Assembly (NCBI GenBank): GCA_051000345.1
Contig: JBPCOJ010000047.1
Coordinates: forward strand, 1-33,180
From: JBHENC01 sp051000345
GTDB taxonomy: Bacteria; Acidobacteriota; Blastocatellia; Pyrinomonadales; Pyrinomonadaceae
Length of the DNA: 33,180 nt
Direction: 5' to 3'
In this document: positions 16,626 to 24,506 of the stretch, piece by piece
Layout: every line of letters starts with the position of its first letter
How positions within the stretch are numbered: position 1 is the stretch's first letter
The notes under the pieces: model-generated
Told to the model about the DNA's origin: nothing
What the model saw: only the letters and a program-made list of their open reading frames with translations
Database searches by the model: none
Made by a program: the position numbers and the translations under genes

Positions 16626-17423
16626 CTAATGTTCTGCCGCCGCGCCGCTTCGCACGGAATTACGCAGCACGCCGATGCCTTCAATCTCGACTTCGACGAC
16701 GTCGCCGTCGCTTAAGCGGGAGACGCCCGCAGGAGTCCCCGTCGCAATTAAATCTCCGGGAAGCAGCGTCATTATATCGGCGATGTAGCGCACGATTTCC
16801 GCGACAGAGAAAATCATCGCGGAAGTGCTGGCCTGCTGTTTGGTCAGGCCGTTGACGCGCGTCTCGATCCGCGCATCGGCAGGATCGAAGCTTGTCGAAA
16901 TTAATTGCCCGACGGGGCAAAAGGAATCGAACGATTTGGCGCGCGTAAACTGTACGTCCTTGCGCTGTAGATCGCGCGCCGTGACGTCGTTGACAATCGT
17001 ATAGCCGAAAACATAATCGAGCGGATCAGCAGCGTCTGGCAACAACCGCGCCGCGCGTCCGATAACGACTCCGAGTTCGCCCTCGTGTTCGACCTGACCT
17101 GATTGAGTCGGCAGAAGAATCGCTTCACCGTGCGCGATGATGGACGAAGGCGGCTTGAGAAAGAGAAGCGGTTCGGGCGGCAGCGGATTGCCTAGTTCCG
17201 CCGCGTGGTCTTTATAGTTACGCCCGACGCAAACGATTTTTGAAGGAGCGACGGGCGCAAGCAGTTGCACTTGCGAAAGCGGAACGGAATTTTCTTCAAG
17301 CGCCGGATCGGAGACAAAGGGATCGTCGCCGACAATCGGGCGCAAATTGTTTTCGCCTTCGTCGATGACGGCGTAACGCGGCGCGGAGTTGTGCGCCGTT
17401 GATGTGAAGCGGCAGATTTTCAT
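16626..17423 (-). CDS. Fumarylacetoacetate hydrolase (FAH) family protein
   Basis: A 265-residue FAH-superfamily enzyme. Family marks are 'SKIVCVGRNYKDHAAELGN', 'PLLFLKPPSSIIAHGEAI', the metal-ligand E-x-E region 'VEHEGELGVVIGRAA', 'YTIVNDVTARDLQRKDVQFTRAKSFDSFCPVG' and the end 'PGDLIATGTPAGVSRLSDGDVVEVEIEGIGVLRNSV'. Members are divalent-metal hydrolases, isomerases or decarboxylases of 2,4-dioxo acids (acylpyruvases, HpcE-type isomerase, oxaloacetate decarboxylase). Exact substrate cannot be assigned; no aromatic-degradation genes are nearby. It follows the lipoprotein gene by 5 bases and precedes the ABC ATPase by 15. Confidence 0.9.
   Translation of the reverse strand: MKICRFTSTAHNSAPRYAVIDEGENNLRPIVGDDPFVSDPALEENSVPLSQVQLLAPVAPSKIVCVGRNYKDHAAELGNPLPPEPLLFLKPPSSIIAHGEAILLPTQSGQVEHEGELGVVIGRAARLLPDAADPLDYVFGYTIVNDVTARDLQRKDVQFTRAKSFDSFCPVGQLISTSFDPADARIETRVNGLTKQQASTSAMIFSVAEIVRYIADIMTLLPGDLIATGTPAGVSRLSDGDVVEVEIEGIGVLRNSVRSGAAAEH
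17055..17066 (+). repeat. Copy 3 of 12-mer GCGTCCGATAAC (antisense to coding)
   Basis: Exact copy read on the plus strand, opposite the FAH-family gene, where the complement encodes part of the conserved V-V-I-G-R segment. Confidence 0.65.
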
Positions 17424-17428
17424 AAGCT

Positions 17429-18556
17429 TTAGGGAACAGTTTCGCTGATGGTTTCGGACGGCTTGCTTTCGTTTCCGGCGGTATCTACGGCGGTCAAATA
17501 GTAATAATATTTTTTGCCGGATTCAACCGCTTCATCCTGAAAAGTCGTGCGCGTCAAAAGCATTTGCGTGAGGCGCGTCCAACTCTCCTTCGGCAAGTTC
17601 GGATCGAGCGTGCGGTAAACGTTATAGCCCGCGACATCGCGCTCCGGGTTCGCAGGGAAAAAGAGCGATAATCGATTCGGCGCGGCGGCGATGCTCAGGG
17701 ATGTCGGCGCAGAAGGCGGATAAACGTCTACGGGCGTGACTGACACCGTATTTGAATTGAGGCTTTCGACTTGCGCGCCGCCTGTGCCGAGCGACACGGA
17801 GCGCACCACGTAATTGTATTGTTCATTAAAACGAAAGTTTTTATCTGCGTAGGTAGTCGCGTTGATAAGCGCCGTGTTGAGCGGCGTTTGTCCCTGACCG
17901 GGCTGCGATTTTTCGCTGCGGTAAAGATTATAGCCGAGCAGATTAACGGGCGTGGATTCGTCTATATTTGCTGCGGGCGCTTGCCAGCGAAGAATAACGG
18001 CGGCTTCGGACACCTGCGGCGCCTCGAGCCTCGGCGTTTGCGCAATGCGGGCGGCGGGTTCGATTAAAAGAAAATTGGAGAAGGCGGCGCGCTGGCCGGA
18101 AGCATTCGCATAGCGCAAGGCATAGCGCAGGCGCGTTTTCTCGCCCGCCAGTTCGAGCGTATCCGTGTAGGTCAACGTATCACTTGCGGTTTGGATGGCA
18201 GCGAAATCGACGGAGCCGATCAAGGTAGAGCGGCGCGAGAATTCTTCTTCTGTGAGGGGAAGCGGCGCATCGGGCTGTTCGGCGAGACGAAAAATGTCTA
18301 TGCGGCGAATGCTTTGAACGCTCCCGTCTGCGGCGTTACGCTGCGGCGCAGGCCAACTCAGAATCACTTGATTGCCCTGCTGCACGCCGGAGAGAAGTTC
18401 GGTGCGCTGCGGTACGCGCTCGACGGGCGGAAGCGGCGGGCGACGCTTGCCGCACGCTCCAATGAACAAACAGCACGCGACGACGACAAATGACAGCAGC
18501 AACAGCACGCCGCGCCTTTTGAATGGCGGAAGGACGATACCTTGAGGCTGACGCAT
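17429..18556 (-). CDS. Fibronectin type III lipoprotein
   Basis: An exported lipoprotein. From the ATG at 18556 the signal is 'MRQPQGIVLPPFKRRGVLLL' and onward, ending in the lipobox I-G-A-C, so Cys is lipidated after cleavage. The mature start CGKRRPPLPPVERVPQ resembles the N-terminus of LptM-like lipoproteins (C-G-x-K-G-P-L-x-x-P). It is followed by three FN3-like repeats, each with a Trp/aromatic and 'GYNLYRS' or 'GYNVYRT' strand and ending 'YYYYLTAVDTAGNESKPSE' in the last. It probably faces the periplasm or sits at the outer membrane, and may bind proteins or glycans. Longer starts at ATG 18598 and TTG 18604 would give an unusually long signal. It leads a tight operon with the FAH, ABC, DUF402 and carboxyltransferase genes. 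Confidence 0.85.
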   Translation of the reverse strand: MRQPQGIVLPPFKRRGVLLLLSFVVVACCLFIGACGKRRPPLPPVERVPQRTELLSGVQQGNQVILSWPAPQRNAADGSVQSIRRIDIFRLAEQPDAPLPLTEEEFSRRSTLIGSVDFAAIQTASDTLTYTDTLELAGEKTRLRYALRYANASGQRAAFSNFLLIEPAARIAQTPRLEAPQVSEAAVILRWQAPAANIDESTPVNLLGYNLYRSEKSQPGQGQTPLNTALINATTYADKNFRFNEQYNYVVRSVSLGTGGAQVESLNSNTVSVTPVDVYPPSAPTSLSIAAAPNRLSLFFPANPERDVAGYNVYRTLDPNLPKESWTRLTQMLLTRTTFQDEAVESGKKYYYYLTAVDTAGNESKPSETISETVP

Positions 18557-18666
18557 GTTTGAGCCAAACGAAAGAGTAGAGGGAAGTTTGCGCAGCATAT
18601 TCAACGACAGTCGAAAGAGTTTTCGGGCACGCGTATGAAAATCTTTTAGCGTTTATAATTCGGCGC

Positions 18667-20124
18667 TTATAAAATGTAGCGGCTCAAGTCCTGATCCTTG
18701 ACTGTTTCGGCGAGCATACGATGAACGTAAGCGGCGTCTATACGCTGCTCCTTCGGTTCCAGATCAGGCCCCTCGAAGCTGATTTCATCCAAGAGTTTTT
18801 CGACAATCGTATGAAGCCTGCGCGCGCCGATGTTCTCCGTGTTCTCGTTGACGCTCGCGGCGAAGTTAGCGATGGTGTCGATGGCATCGTCCGTAAATTC
18901 GAGTTCGATGCCTTCTGTTTCGAGCAGCGCTTGATACTGCTTGATAAGCGCATTCTTCGGTTCCGTCAGAATGCGCTTGAAATCCTCGACGGTGAGGGCT
19001 TCGAGTTCGACGCGAATGGGGAAACGCCCCTGTAATTCGGGAATCAAATCGGAAGGCTTGGAGACATGAAAGGCTCCGGCGGCGATAAAGAGTATGTGAT
19101 CCGTGCGCACCATGCCGTAGCGCGTGTTGACGGTCGTGCCTTCGACAATCGGCAGAATATCGCGCTGCACTCCTTCGCGCGAAACGTCCGGGCCGTGACC
19201 GCCTTCGCGCCCGGCGATTTTATCCAGTTCGTCGAGAAAAATAATGCCGTTGGATTCGACGCGCTCGAGCGCAGTGCGCGCGACGGTATCCATGTCTATG
19301 AGGCGTTCTTCTTCTTCCTGCAGCAAGTATTCCATCGCTTCATCGACGCGCATCTTGCGGCGCTTGGTGCGCCCCTGAAAGAGATTGCCGAGCATGTCCT
19401 TCATGTTGATGCCCATTTCCTCTATGCCTTGCGGCCCGGCGAGTTCGATGGTCGGAAAATTCTTTTCGCGCACTTCGATGTCAACAATGCGATTGTCGAG
19501 TTTGCCTTCGCGCAGCTGCGCGCGAAGTTTTTCACGCGTGCGCCCGAAATTGTCGTCGCGCGTCGAGGCGGCGGGCGTTTCGGCGAGTATCGTCGGGTCG
19601 GTTAAAAGCTCTGCCTCGGTTCGGTCTGCGTCGAAATCGAAGGAGGCGGAAGCGTGGGAGCTTTTTGCGGCGGGCAGCAGCAAATCCAACACCCTCTCTT
19701 CAACATTGAGTTCGGCTTTGTCTGCAATTTCGTCGGATTTTTCTTCGCGCATCATCTCGACGGCGATCTCCGTCAAGTCGCGTATCATGCTTTCGACATC
19801 GCGCCCGACATAACCGACTTCGGTGAATTTGGAAGCTTCGACTTTGAGAAAGGGGGAATTGGACATGCGCGCAAGGCGGCGGGCGATTTCCGTTTTGCCG
19901 ACGCCGGTCGAGCCGATCATAATAATATTTTTCGGCATCACGTCTGCGGCCATGTCAGGCGGAAGCTTTTGGCGGCGCACGCGGTTACGCAAAGCGATGG
20001 CGACGGCGCGCTTGGCTTCGCGTTGCCCGACGACGTGCTTATCGAGCGCCGCGACAATCTCGCGCGGCGTCATTTCATCGAGCCGCGCTTCCTGATCCGT
20101 TTCACCTGAAAGATAAATAACCAT
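18667..20124 (-). CDS. hslU: ATP-dependent protease ATPase subunit HslU
   Basis: A 485-residue AAA+ unfoldase, partner of HslV in the cytoplasmic HslUV protease. The N-terminus 'MTPREIVAALDKHVVGQREAKRAVAIALRNR' is diagnostic. Walker A is GSTGVGKT at 71-78, the pore loop is GYVG at 104-107, Walker B is IIFLDELDKIA, and 'GRFPIRVEL' plus 'ENIGARRLHTIVEKLLDEISFE' close the AAA+ module. The C-terminal tail 'LSRYIL' is the docking tail that inserts into HslV. A 17-residue N-terminal extension precedes the conserved start. hslV lies upstream with a 128-base spacer holding heptamer repeats; the usual order hslV-hslU is kept. Confidence 0.97.
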   Translation of the reverse strand: MVIYLSGETDQEARLDEMTPREIVAALDKHVVGQREAKRAVAIALRNRVRRQKLPPDMAADVMPKNIIMIGSTGVGKTEIARRLARMSNSPFLKVEASKFTEVGYVGRDVESMIRDLTEIAVEMMREEKSDEIADKAELNVEERVLDLLLPAAKSSHASASFDFDADRTEAELLTDPTILAETPAASTRDDNFGRTREKLRAQLREGKLDNRIVDIEVREKNFPTIELAGPQGIEEMGINMKDMLGNLFQGRTKRRKMRVDEAMEYLLQEEEERLIDMDTVARTALERVESNGIIFLDELDKIAGREGGHGPDVSREGVQRDILPIVEGTTVNTRYGMVRTDHILFIAAGAFHVSKPSDLIPELQGRFPIRVELEALTVEDFKRILTEPKNALIKQYQALLETEGIELEFTDDAIDTIANFAASVNENTENIGARRLHTIVEKLLDEISFEGPDLEPKEQRIDAAYVHRMLAETVKDQDLSRYIL

Positions 20125-20133
20125 TTTGTTAGA

Positions 20134-20248
20134 AGTCAGGAGACGGTAATCAGAAATCAGAATGAAGCAGCGATAAAGGAACTTAGCGTAATCTCCAATC
20201 GCACTTCCCGTTTTATTCTGTCTACTGACTACTGTCTACTGAATACTG
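20134..20248. repeat. Heptamer-phased simple repeats between hslV and hslU
   Basis: Two clusters of degenerate 7-base units lie in the spacer. At 20134-20168 the units are AAGTCAG, GAGACGG, TAATCAG, AAATCAG, AATGAAG. At 20214-20248 they are TATTCTG, TCTACTG, ACTACTG, TCTACTG, AATACTG. The 7-base phase is kept within each cluster. Units are too short for a CRISPR array; they resemble the short tandemly repeated sequences seen in some bacterial genomes. Confidence 0.7.
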
Positions 20249-20252
20249 TTTT

Positions 20253-20783
20253 CTAAAGTTCTTCGATAATAACGTTGCTATTAGTGTAGATGCAGATTTC
20301 ACCGGCGATGCGCATTGCTTCTGTGCAGATTTCGCGCGCGCTCAACTCCGTATTGGTGTAGAGAGCGCGTGCCGCCGCGAGGGCGAAGGAGCCGCCGGAG
20401 CCGATGGCGAGCACGCCGTCGTCGGGAGCGATCACGTCGCCGTTGCCGGACAAAAGATACGCGGTCTTTTCGTCTGCGACGACGAGCAGTGCTTCCAGAT
20501 GGCGCAAAACCTTATCGGTGCGCCATTCCTTGCTGAGTTCGATGGCGGCGCGCTCCAGATTGCCGTGATACTGTTCCAGTTTGCCCTCGAACCTTGTCAA
20601 AAGCGAAAAGGCATCGGCGGTGGCTCCGGCGAAGCCGACGAGAATACGCTCGTTGTAAAGGCGTCGAACTTTGCGCGCGCCGCTTTTCATCACGGTGTCG
20701 CCCATCGTTACCTGTCCGTCACCGGCGAGCGCGACGCGCCCGTTTTTACGCACCAGCAAAATTGTCGTGCTGCGCACACGCAT
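20253..20783 (-). CDS. hslV: ATP-dependent protease peptidase subunit HslV
   Basis: An N-terminal-nucleophile (Ntn) threonine peptidase, the proteolytic chamber of HslUV. The active-site Thr lies in RSTTILLVRKNGRVALAGDG, so the propeptide is MRVRS if translation begins at the ATG at 20783. The family signatures 'VMKSGARKVRRLYNERILVGFAGATADAFSLLTRFE', 'LSKEWRTDKVLRHLEALLVVAD', 'GNGDVI', 'AIGSGGSFALAAARAL' and 'IAGEICIYTNSNVIIEEL' are all intact. I prefer 20783 because a good promoter would start transcription near 20806, leaving almost no leader for the upstream ATG (20801) or the TTG (20810), and because MRVRSTT matches the usual form. Adjacent hslU completes the protease. Confidence 0.96.
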   Translation of the reverse strand: MRVRSTTILLVRKNGRVALAGDGQVTMGDTVMKSGARKVRRLYNERILVGFAGATADAFSLLTRFEGKLEQYHGNLERAAIELSKEWRTDKVLRHLEALLVVADEKTAYLLSGNGDVIAPDDGVLAIGSGGSFALAAARALYTNTELSAREICTEAMRIAGEICIYTNSNVIIEEL

Positions 20784-20812
20784 CTTTTTTTTTCGGGTCA
20801 TAAGAAACAAGA

Positions 20813-20842
20813 ACTATAGAAAGTCGCCCGAAGGTAAGTCAA
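20813..20842 (-). promoter_or_regulatory. Sigma70-like promoter for hslVU
   Basis: On the minus strand TTGACT (20837-20842), an 18-base spacer, and TATAGT (20813-20818). The predicted transcription start near 20806 gives a leader of about 23 bases before the ATG at 20783. Confidence 0.65.
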
Positions 20843-20999
20843 GCCGTGCTTACAGGTGTTGCTGAAAAAGTATGCCGGGTTGATCGAGTAACAGGTAACT
20901 GAAGGCAAATATAGCGACGCGGGCATTGAAATTAATTTTGCGGTATGATGAAGCGCGATACGGAAGAGTGCCGGAGTTAAGGAGCGTGTAAAGGAACTG

Positions 21000-21761
21000 A
21001 TGGTATTACACGATAAAAGGGCGCGCATAGGAATCACGATGCGCCTAGAGCAGGAGACGGAACGCTTTTACTTAGGGCGTTTTTACAGCGAAGCGCTGGA
21101 AGCGGCGAATTGCGTTCCCGTGATGATCCCTTTGATCCCGAAGGCCGAATACATTTCCGCGTTAATGGATGATCTGGATGGCGTGCTGCTGCCGGGCAGC
21201 GATTCGGACGTAGACCCTTTGCGTTACGAGCGGGAACCGCACTGGGAACTCGGCACTGTGCAGCCTTTGAAGGACGAAACGGATTTCCTTGTGCTGGCGG
21301 AAATCGAGCGCAGGTCGATGCCGCTCTTGGCGATTTGTTTCGGAATGCAGATACTCAATGTGTGGCGCGGCGGCACTTTGATACAAGACATACGCTCGGA
21401 ATTGCCGCAGTCGATCAGGCACCAGCAGGGAACACCGAGGGACAGGCGCTCGCATCGCGTGCGTCTACAGGCAAACAGTTTGTTGCGCGAATTGGCGCGC
21501 GATGAAACGGCGCTCGTCAACAGCCACCATCATCAGGGGATTGAAACAATCGGGCGCAATTTGTCGGCAGTGGCATGGACGGCAGACGGCTTGGTGGAAG
21601 CTCTGGAAGATACGCGCGCCGAGCGCTTTGTCGCAGCAGTGCAGTGGCATCCTGAAATCGCTTGGGAGCGAGACGAATTTGCGCAGGCGCTTTTCAATTG
21701 CTTCGCCGCGCAGTCGCAGACTTACCGCGAACGGCGCCTGTTTACTGAAACAGTTGTATAA
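21000..21761 (+). CDS. Class I glutamine amidotransferase-like hydrolase (peptidase C26, PuuD-like)
   Basis: A 253-residue cytoplasmic hydrolase of the gamma-glutamyl-GABA hydrolase family. The nucleophile Cys113 lies in 'LLAICFGMQILNVWRGGTLIQDI', the NSHHHQGI segment follows, and the catalytic His-Pro-Glu is at about 217 in AVQWHPEIAW. 'VLLPGSDSDVDPLRY' is the usual substrate-side loop (GGxDxxPxxY) in altered form. PuuD hydrolyses gamma-glutamyl-GABA in putrescine breakdown, but no other puu genes are nearby, so the true substrate is open. The ATG at 21000 is preceded by AAGGA at good spacing. It is divergent from hslVU. Confidence 0.85.
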   Translation: MVLHDKRARIGITMRLEQETERFYLGRFYSEALEAANCVPVMIPLIPKAEYISALMDDLDGVLLPGSDSDVDPLRYEREPHWELGTVQPLKDETDFLVLAEIERRSMPLLAICFGMQILNVWRGGTLIQDIRSELPQSIRHQQGTPRDRRSHRVRLQANSLLRELARDETALVNSHHHQGIETIGRNLSAVAWTADGLVEALEDTRAERFVAAVQWHPEIAWERDEFAQALFNCFAAQSQTYRERRLFTETVV

Positions 21762-21771
21762 TAACAGCGAT

Positions 21772-21783
21772 GCGTCCGATAAC
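21772..21783 (+). repeat. Copy 4 of 12-mer GCGTCCGATAAC (intergenic)
   Basis: Exact copy 54 bases before the ClpN-NamZ start. It is followed at once by two tandem TTAACGGG units (21785-21800). Confidence 0.7.
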
Positions 21784-21836
21784 ATTAACGGGTTAACGGG
21801 TTGTTCCTGATTTCTAAAATTTAGCGAAGTATTTTT

Positions 21837-23699
21837 ATGTTTGAGCGATATACGGAAAAAGCGCGGCGTGTGATTTTCTTCGCGCGCTATGAAGCTTCGC
21901 AATTCGGCGCGCCCGCTATCGAGCCGGAGCATTTGCTCTTGGGCATTATCAGAGAAGATAGAAAGTTGACGAAACGGTTTTTTTCACAGGCGCAGGCTTC
22001 CATCGAAGCGATACGCAAAGAAATCGAAGGCCGCACGCCGGTCAGGGAAAAAATCTCGACATCTGTGGAGTTGCCGTTGGCGCTGGAAACAAAAAGGGTC
22101 CTGGAATATGCGCACGAGGAAAGCCTTGAATTGCAGCACGCGCACATCGGGACGGAACATTTATTATTAGGGCTTCTCAGAGAAGAACGCTCTGTGGCAG
22201 CGGAGATTTTATATGAAAGAGGATTGCGGCCCGATGAAGTGCGCGAGGAAATCGCCGGACAACCCGATGCCGATGCGCCGCCGTCCACCATCAACTCGAC
22301 AGCACGCCCGCAATTGATGTTATTGATAGAAGCGCTTCGCGGCCATGCGCACGAAATGCTGTTGCTCACCAATCGTTTGAGCGACGAACTAAAAGCTGCT
22401 GCAGCACCGAGCGGCGTGGACGGTTTCGGCAGCCGCACGGCGGCAGAGTTGCGCAAGGCAAATAATCATATGGACAAATCGAAAATCATTGGAGATATTG
22501 GAGATTATGGAATCCCCTTCAAACGCGCGCATAAAATAGTGTTGGGAGTGGAGAAACTGCTGTCCATGCGAATGGATTTGCTGCGCGGCGTGCGTGTCGG
22601 ATTAGTATGCAATCAAGCTTCCGTGAATCACGACTTTCAGCACGTGGCCGATCTCTTTCACGCGCACGCCGAGATAAACCTGACAACGCTTTTCGGGCCG
22701 CAGCACGGCATACGCGGCGACGTGCAGGACAATATGGTAGAGACAACGCACGCCGTCGATAAAAGAACGAATCTGCCTGTTTATTCGCTTTATTCCGAAA
22801 CACGCGAGCCGACGGAAGAAATGCTGGAGAATGTGGACGCACTGGTTTTCGATATGCAGGATGTCGGCTGCCGCATCTACACATTCATTTACACGCTGGC
22901 GAATTGTATGCGCGCGGCCAAGAAGTACGGCAAAAAAGTGATTGTCTGCGACCGTCCGAACCCGATCAATGGAAAAGCCGTTGCCGGAACAGTCCTCAAT
23001 CCGGCGTATGCCTCTTTTGTCGGGCAATTTCCGCTGGCGACGCGGCACGGCATGACTGTTTGTGAATTAGCGCGTTTGTTCAAGGAGACATCCGGCTTAG
23101 ACTGTGAACTGGAGCTGATTTTGATGGACGGCTGGGAGCGCGATTTGTGGATGAACGAAACGGATGCGCCGTGGGTGCTGCCGTCGCCGAATATGCCTAC
23201 ACTCGAGACGGCGACTGTGTTTCCGGGAACAGTGCATCTGGAGGGAACGCAATTGTCCGAGGGGCGCGGCACGACGCGCCCGTTCGAGTTGATCGGAGCG
23301 CCTTTTATAGAGGCGTATGAGTATGCTTCTGAATTGAACAAACTGAATTTGGCGGGCGTTTATTTTCGCGCGTGTTATTTTCAACCGACATTTCAAAAAC
23401 ACGCGCGGCAGACATGCGGCGGAGTCCAACTGCACGTCACGGAAAGAAATAATTTCGAGCCTGTGCTGGCGGGAGTCGCCGCCGTTAAGATCGCGTACAG
23501 CTTGCACAAAAAGGAGTTTCTTTGGAAGGAGCCGCCCTACGAATACGTCTATGACCAAAACCCCTTCGATATTATTGCAGGCACGAACGACCTGCGCGAG
23601 GCCATAGAACGCGAAGCAACTCTTGAGGCAATCAAGGAAAGTTGGCGGCAACCTTTAACAGAATTTATGAACATCCGCAGCGCAAGTCTTTGTTATTGA
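21837..23699 (+). CDS. ClpN-domain / exo-beta-N-acetylmuramidase (NamZ, DUF1343) fusion
   Basis: A 620-residue two-part protein. Residues 1-145 hold two ClpN repeats: 'MFERYTEKARRVIFFARYEA' with 'IEPEHLLLGIIRE', and 'ALETKRVLEYAHEESLELQH' with 'IGTEHLLLGLLREE'. A helical linker (about 146-228) leads to a complete DUF1343/GH171 domain (about 230-620): 'LRGVRVGLVCNQASV', 'LFGPQHGIRGDVQDNM', 'VDALVFDMQDVGCRIYTFIY', 'VIVCDRPNPING', 'ATRHGMTVCELARLF', 'VLPSPNMPTLETATVFPGTV', 'LSEGRGTTRPFELIGAP' and 'FQKHARQTCGGVQLHV'. NamZ enzymes remove terminal MurNAc from peptidoglycan fragments. No signal peptide is visible, unlike secreted NamZ, so it may be cytoplasmic. Many family members have PEHG where this has PQHG (Gln289). 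An in-frame ATG at 22470 could give the muramidase domain alone, but no strong ribosome binding site precedes it. Confidence 0.85.
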   Translation: MFERYTEKARRVIFFARYEASQFGAPAIEPEHLLLGIIREDRKLTKRFFSQAQASIEAIRKEIEGRTPVREKISTSVELPLALETKRVLEYAHEESLELQHAHIGTEHLLLGLLREERSVAAEILYERGLRPDEVREEIAGQPDADAPPSTINSTARPQLMLLIEALRGHAHEMLLLTNRLSDELKAAAAPSGVDGFGSRTAAELRKANNHMDKSKIIGDIGDYGIPFKRAHKIVLGVEKLLSMRMDLLRGVRVGLVCNQASVNHDFQHVADLFHAHAEINLTTLFGPQHGIRGDVQDNMVETTHAVDKRTNLPVYSLYSETREPTEEMLENVDALVFDMQDVGCRIYTFIYTLANCMRAAKKYGKKVIVCDRPNPINGKAVAGTVLNPAYASFVGQFPLATRHGMTVCELARLFKETSGLDCELELILMDGWERDLWMNETDAPWVLPSPNMPTLETATVFPGTVHLEGTQLSEGRGTTRPFELIGAPFIEAYEYASELNKLNLAGVYFRACYFQPTFQKHARQTCGGVQLHVTERNNFEPVLAGVAAVKIAYSLHKKEFLWKEPPYEYVYDQNPFDIIAGTNDLREAIEREATLEAIKESWRQPLTEFMNIRSASLCY

Positions 23700-23765
23700 C
23701 TTAATTGGACGGCGCAAGGTCGCATCTTCCTTGAAGATATATTCAGAAAGTAGTTTAAGCTCCGT

Positions 23766-24353
23766 ATGTCGTATGCACTTGATGATTTGCTCGTGGAATG
23801 CGAACGTTTGCATGGGCATATGTGTCCGGGCCAAGTGCTGGGAGCGCGTATGGCACTTCTAGGTTGCCGCTTGATCGGCGTGGCTGACCCGTGCGTTGCA
23901 GATCGAAAAAAACTGATTGTGTGGGTTGAAATAGATCGTTGTATGACGGATGCCGTCAGTGCCGTGACGGGCGTGCGTTTAGGCAAGAGAAGCCTGAAAT
24001 ATTTCGATTACGGCAAAGTCGCCGCGACGTTTTTTAATGTCGAAACCCGTGACGCAATGCGTGTTGTGGCGCTCGAAGAATCGCGCGGGTTTGCCGATAC
24101 ACACTATTCGTTTATCGAAAGCAAAAAGGAAAGACAATTGCGGGCTTACAAAAACGCGGCCGAAAATGAATTGTTTAAGTGTGAGCAGGTAACAGTCGAG
24201 TATAGGGAAACGGATGCGCCGGGCCGCCCTCGTTCGCGTGTGATATGCAAACAGTGCGGAGAAGGTGTAAACGACGGGCGGGAAATCGTCTCGTCAAGTG
24301 GCAGCAATTTATGTCGCCCGTGCGTTGACGGCGATTATTATCGATTGAATTAA
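23766..24353 (+). CDS. FmdE-like zinc-finger protein
   Basis: A 195-residue protein of the FmdE family (formylmethanofuran dehydrogenase subunit E-like). The N-terminal domain starts with the conserved 'LHGHMCPGQVLGARMALLG' (HGHMCPG at 16-22), with a second Cys in 'IDRCMTDAVSAVTG' and the family segment 'LKYFDYGKVAATFFN'. The C-terminus is a CxxC...CxxC zinc ribbon (C161, C164, C183, C186). FmdE-like proteins occur in many non-methanogens with unknown roles; links to molybdopterin or metal chemistry have been proposed. No formate or formylmethanofuran dehydrogenase subunits are nearby. It starts 66 bases after the ClpN-NamZ gene. Confidence 0.82.
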   Translation: MSYALDDLLVECERLHGHMCPGQVLGARMALLGCRLIGVADPCVADRKKLIVWVEIDRCMTDAVSAVTGVRLGKRSLKYFDYGKVAATFFNVETRDAMRVVALEESRGFADTHYSFIESKKERQLRAYKNAAENELFKCEQVTVEYRETDAPGRPRSRVICKQCGEGVNDGREIVSSSGSNLCRPCVDGDYYRLN

Positions 24354-24429
24354 TTTTGCGAGAGGCTACCCATTTATGAAGTCCTTACATGACAATGTTT
24401 ACGGTAAAAATGTTATCGTTATGTGTAAG

Positions 24430-24451
24430 AATAGTCGTAGTGCCGACTATT
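24430..24451. promoter_or_regulatory. Perfect inverted repeat, possible operator or leader hairpin
   Basis: AATAGTCG (24430-24437) and CGACTATT (24444-24451) flank a 6-base loop, about 55 bases before the likely start of the DUF6677 gene. No T-run follows, so an operator is as likely as a terminator. Confidence 0.35.
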
Positions 24452-24506
24452 GATAAAAGACTTTAACTCAGAAGTAAAAGTAAGGCGATCCGAAGAGGGA
24501 AAATTC

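Noticed and set aside
20134..20248. CRISPR-like repeats
   Set aside because: Units are 7 bases long and contiguous, with no spacers and no cas genes.
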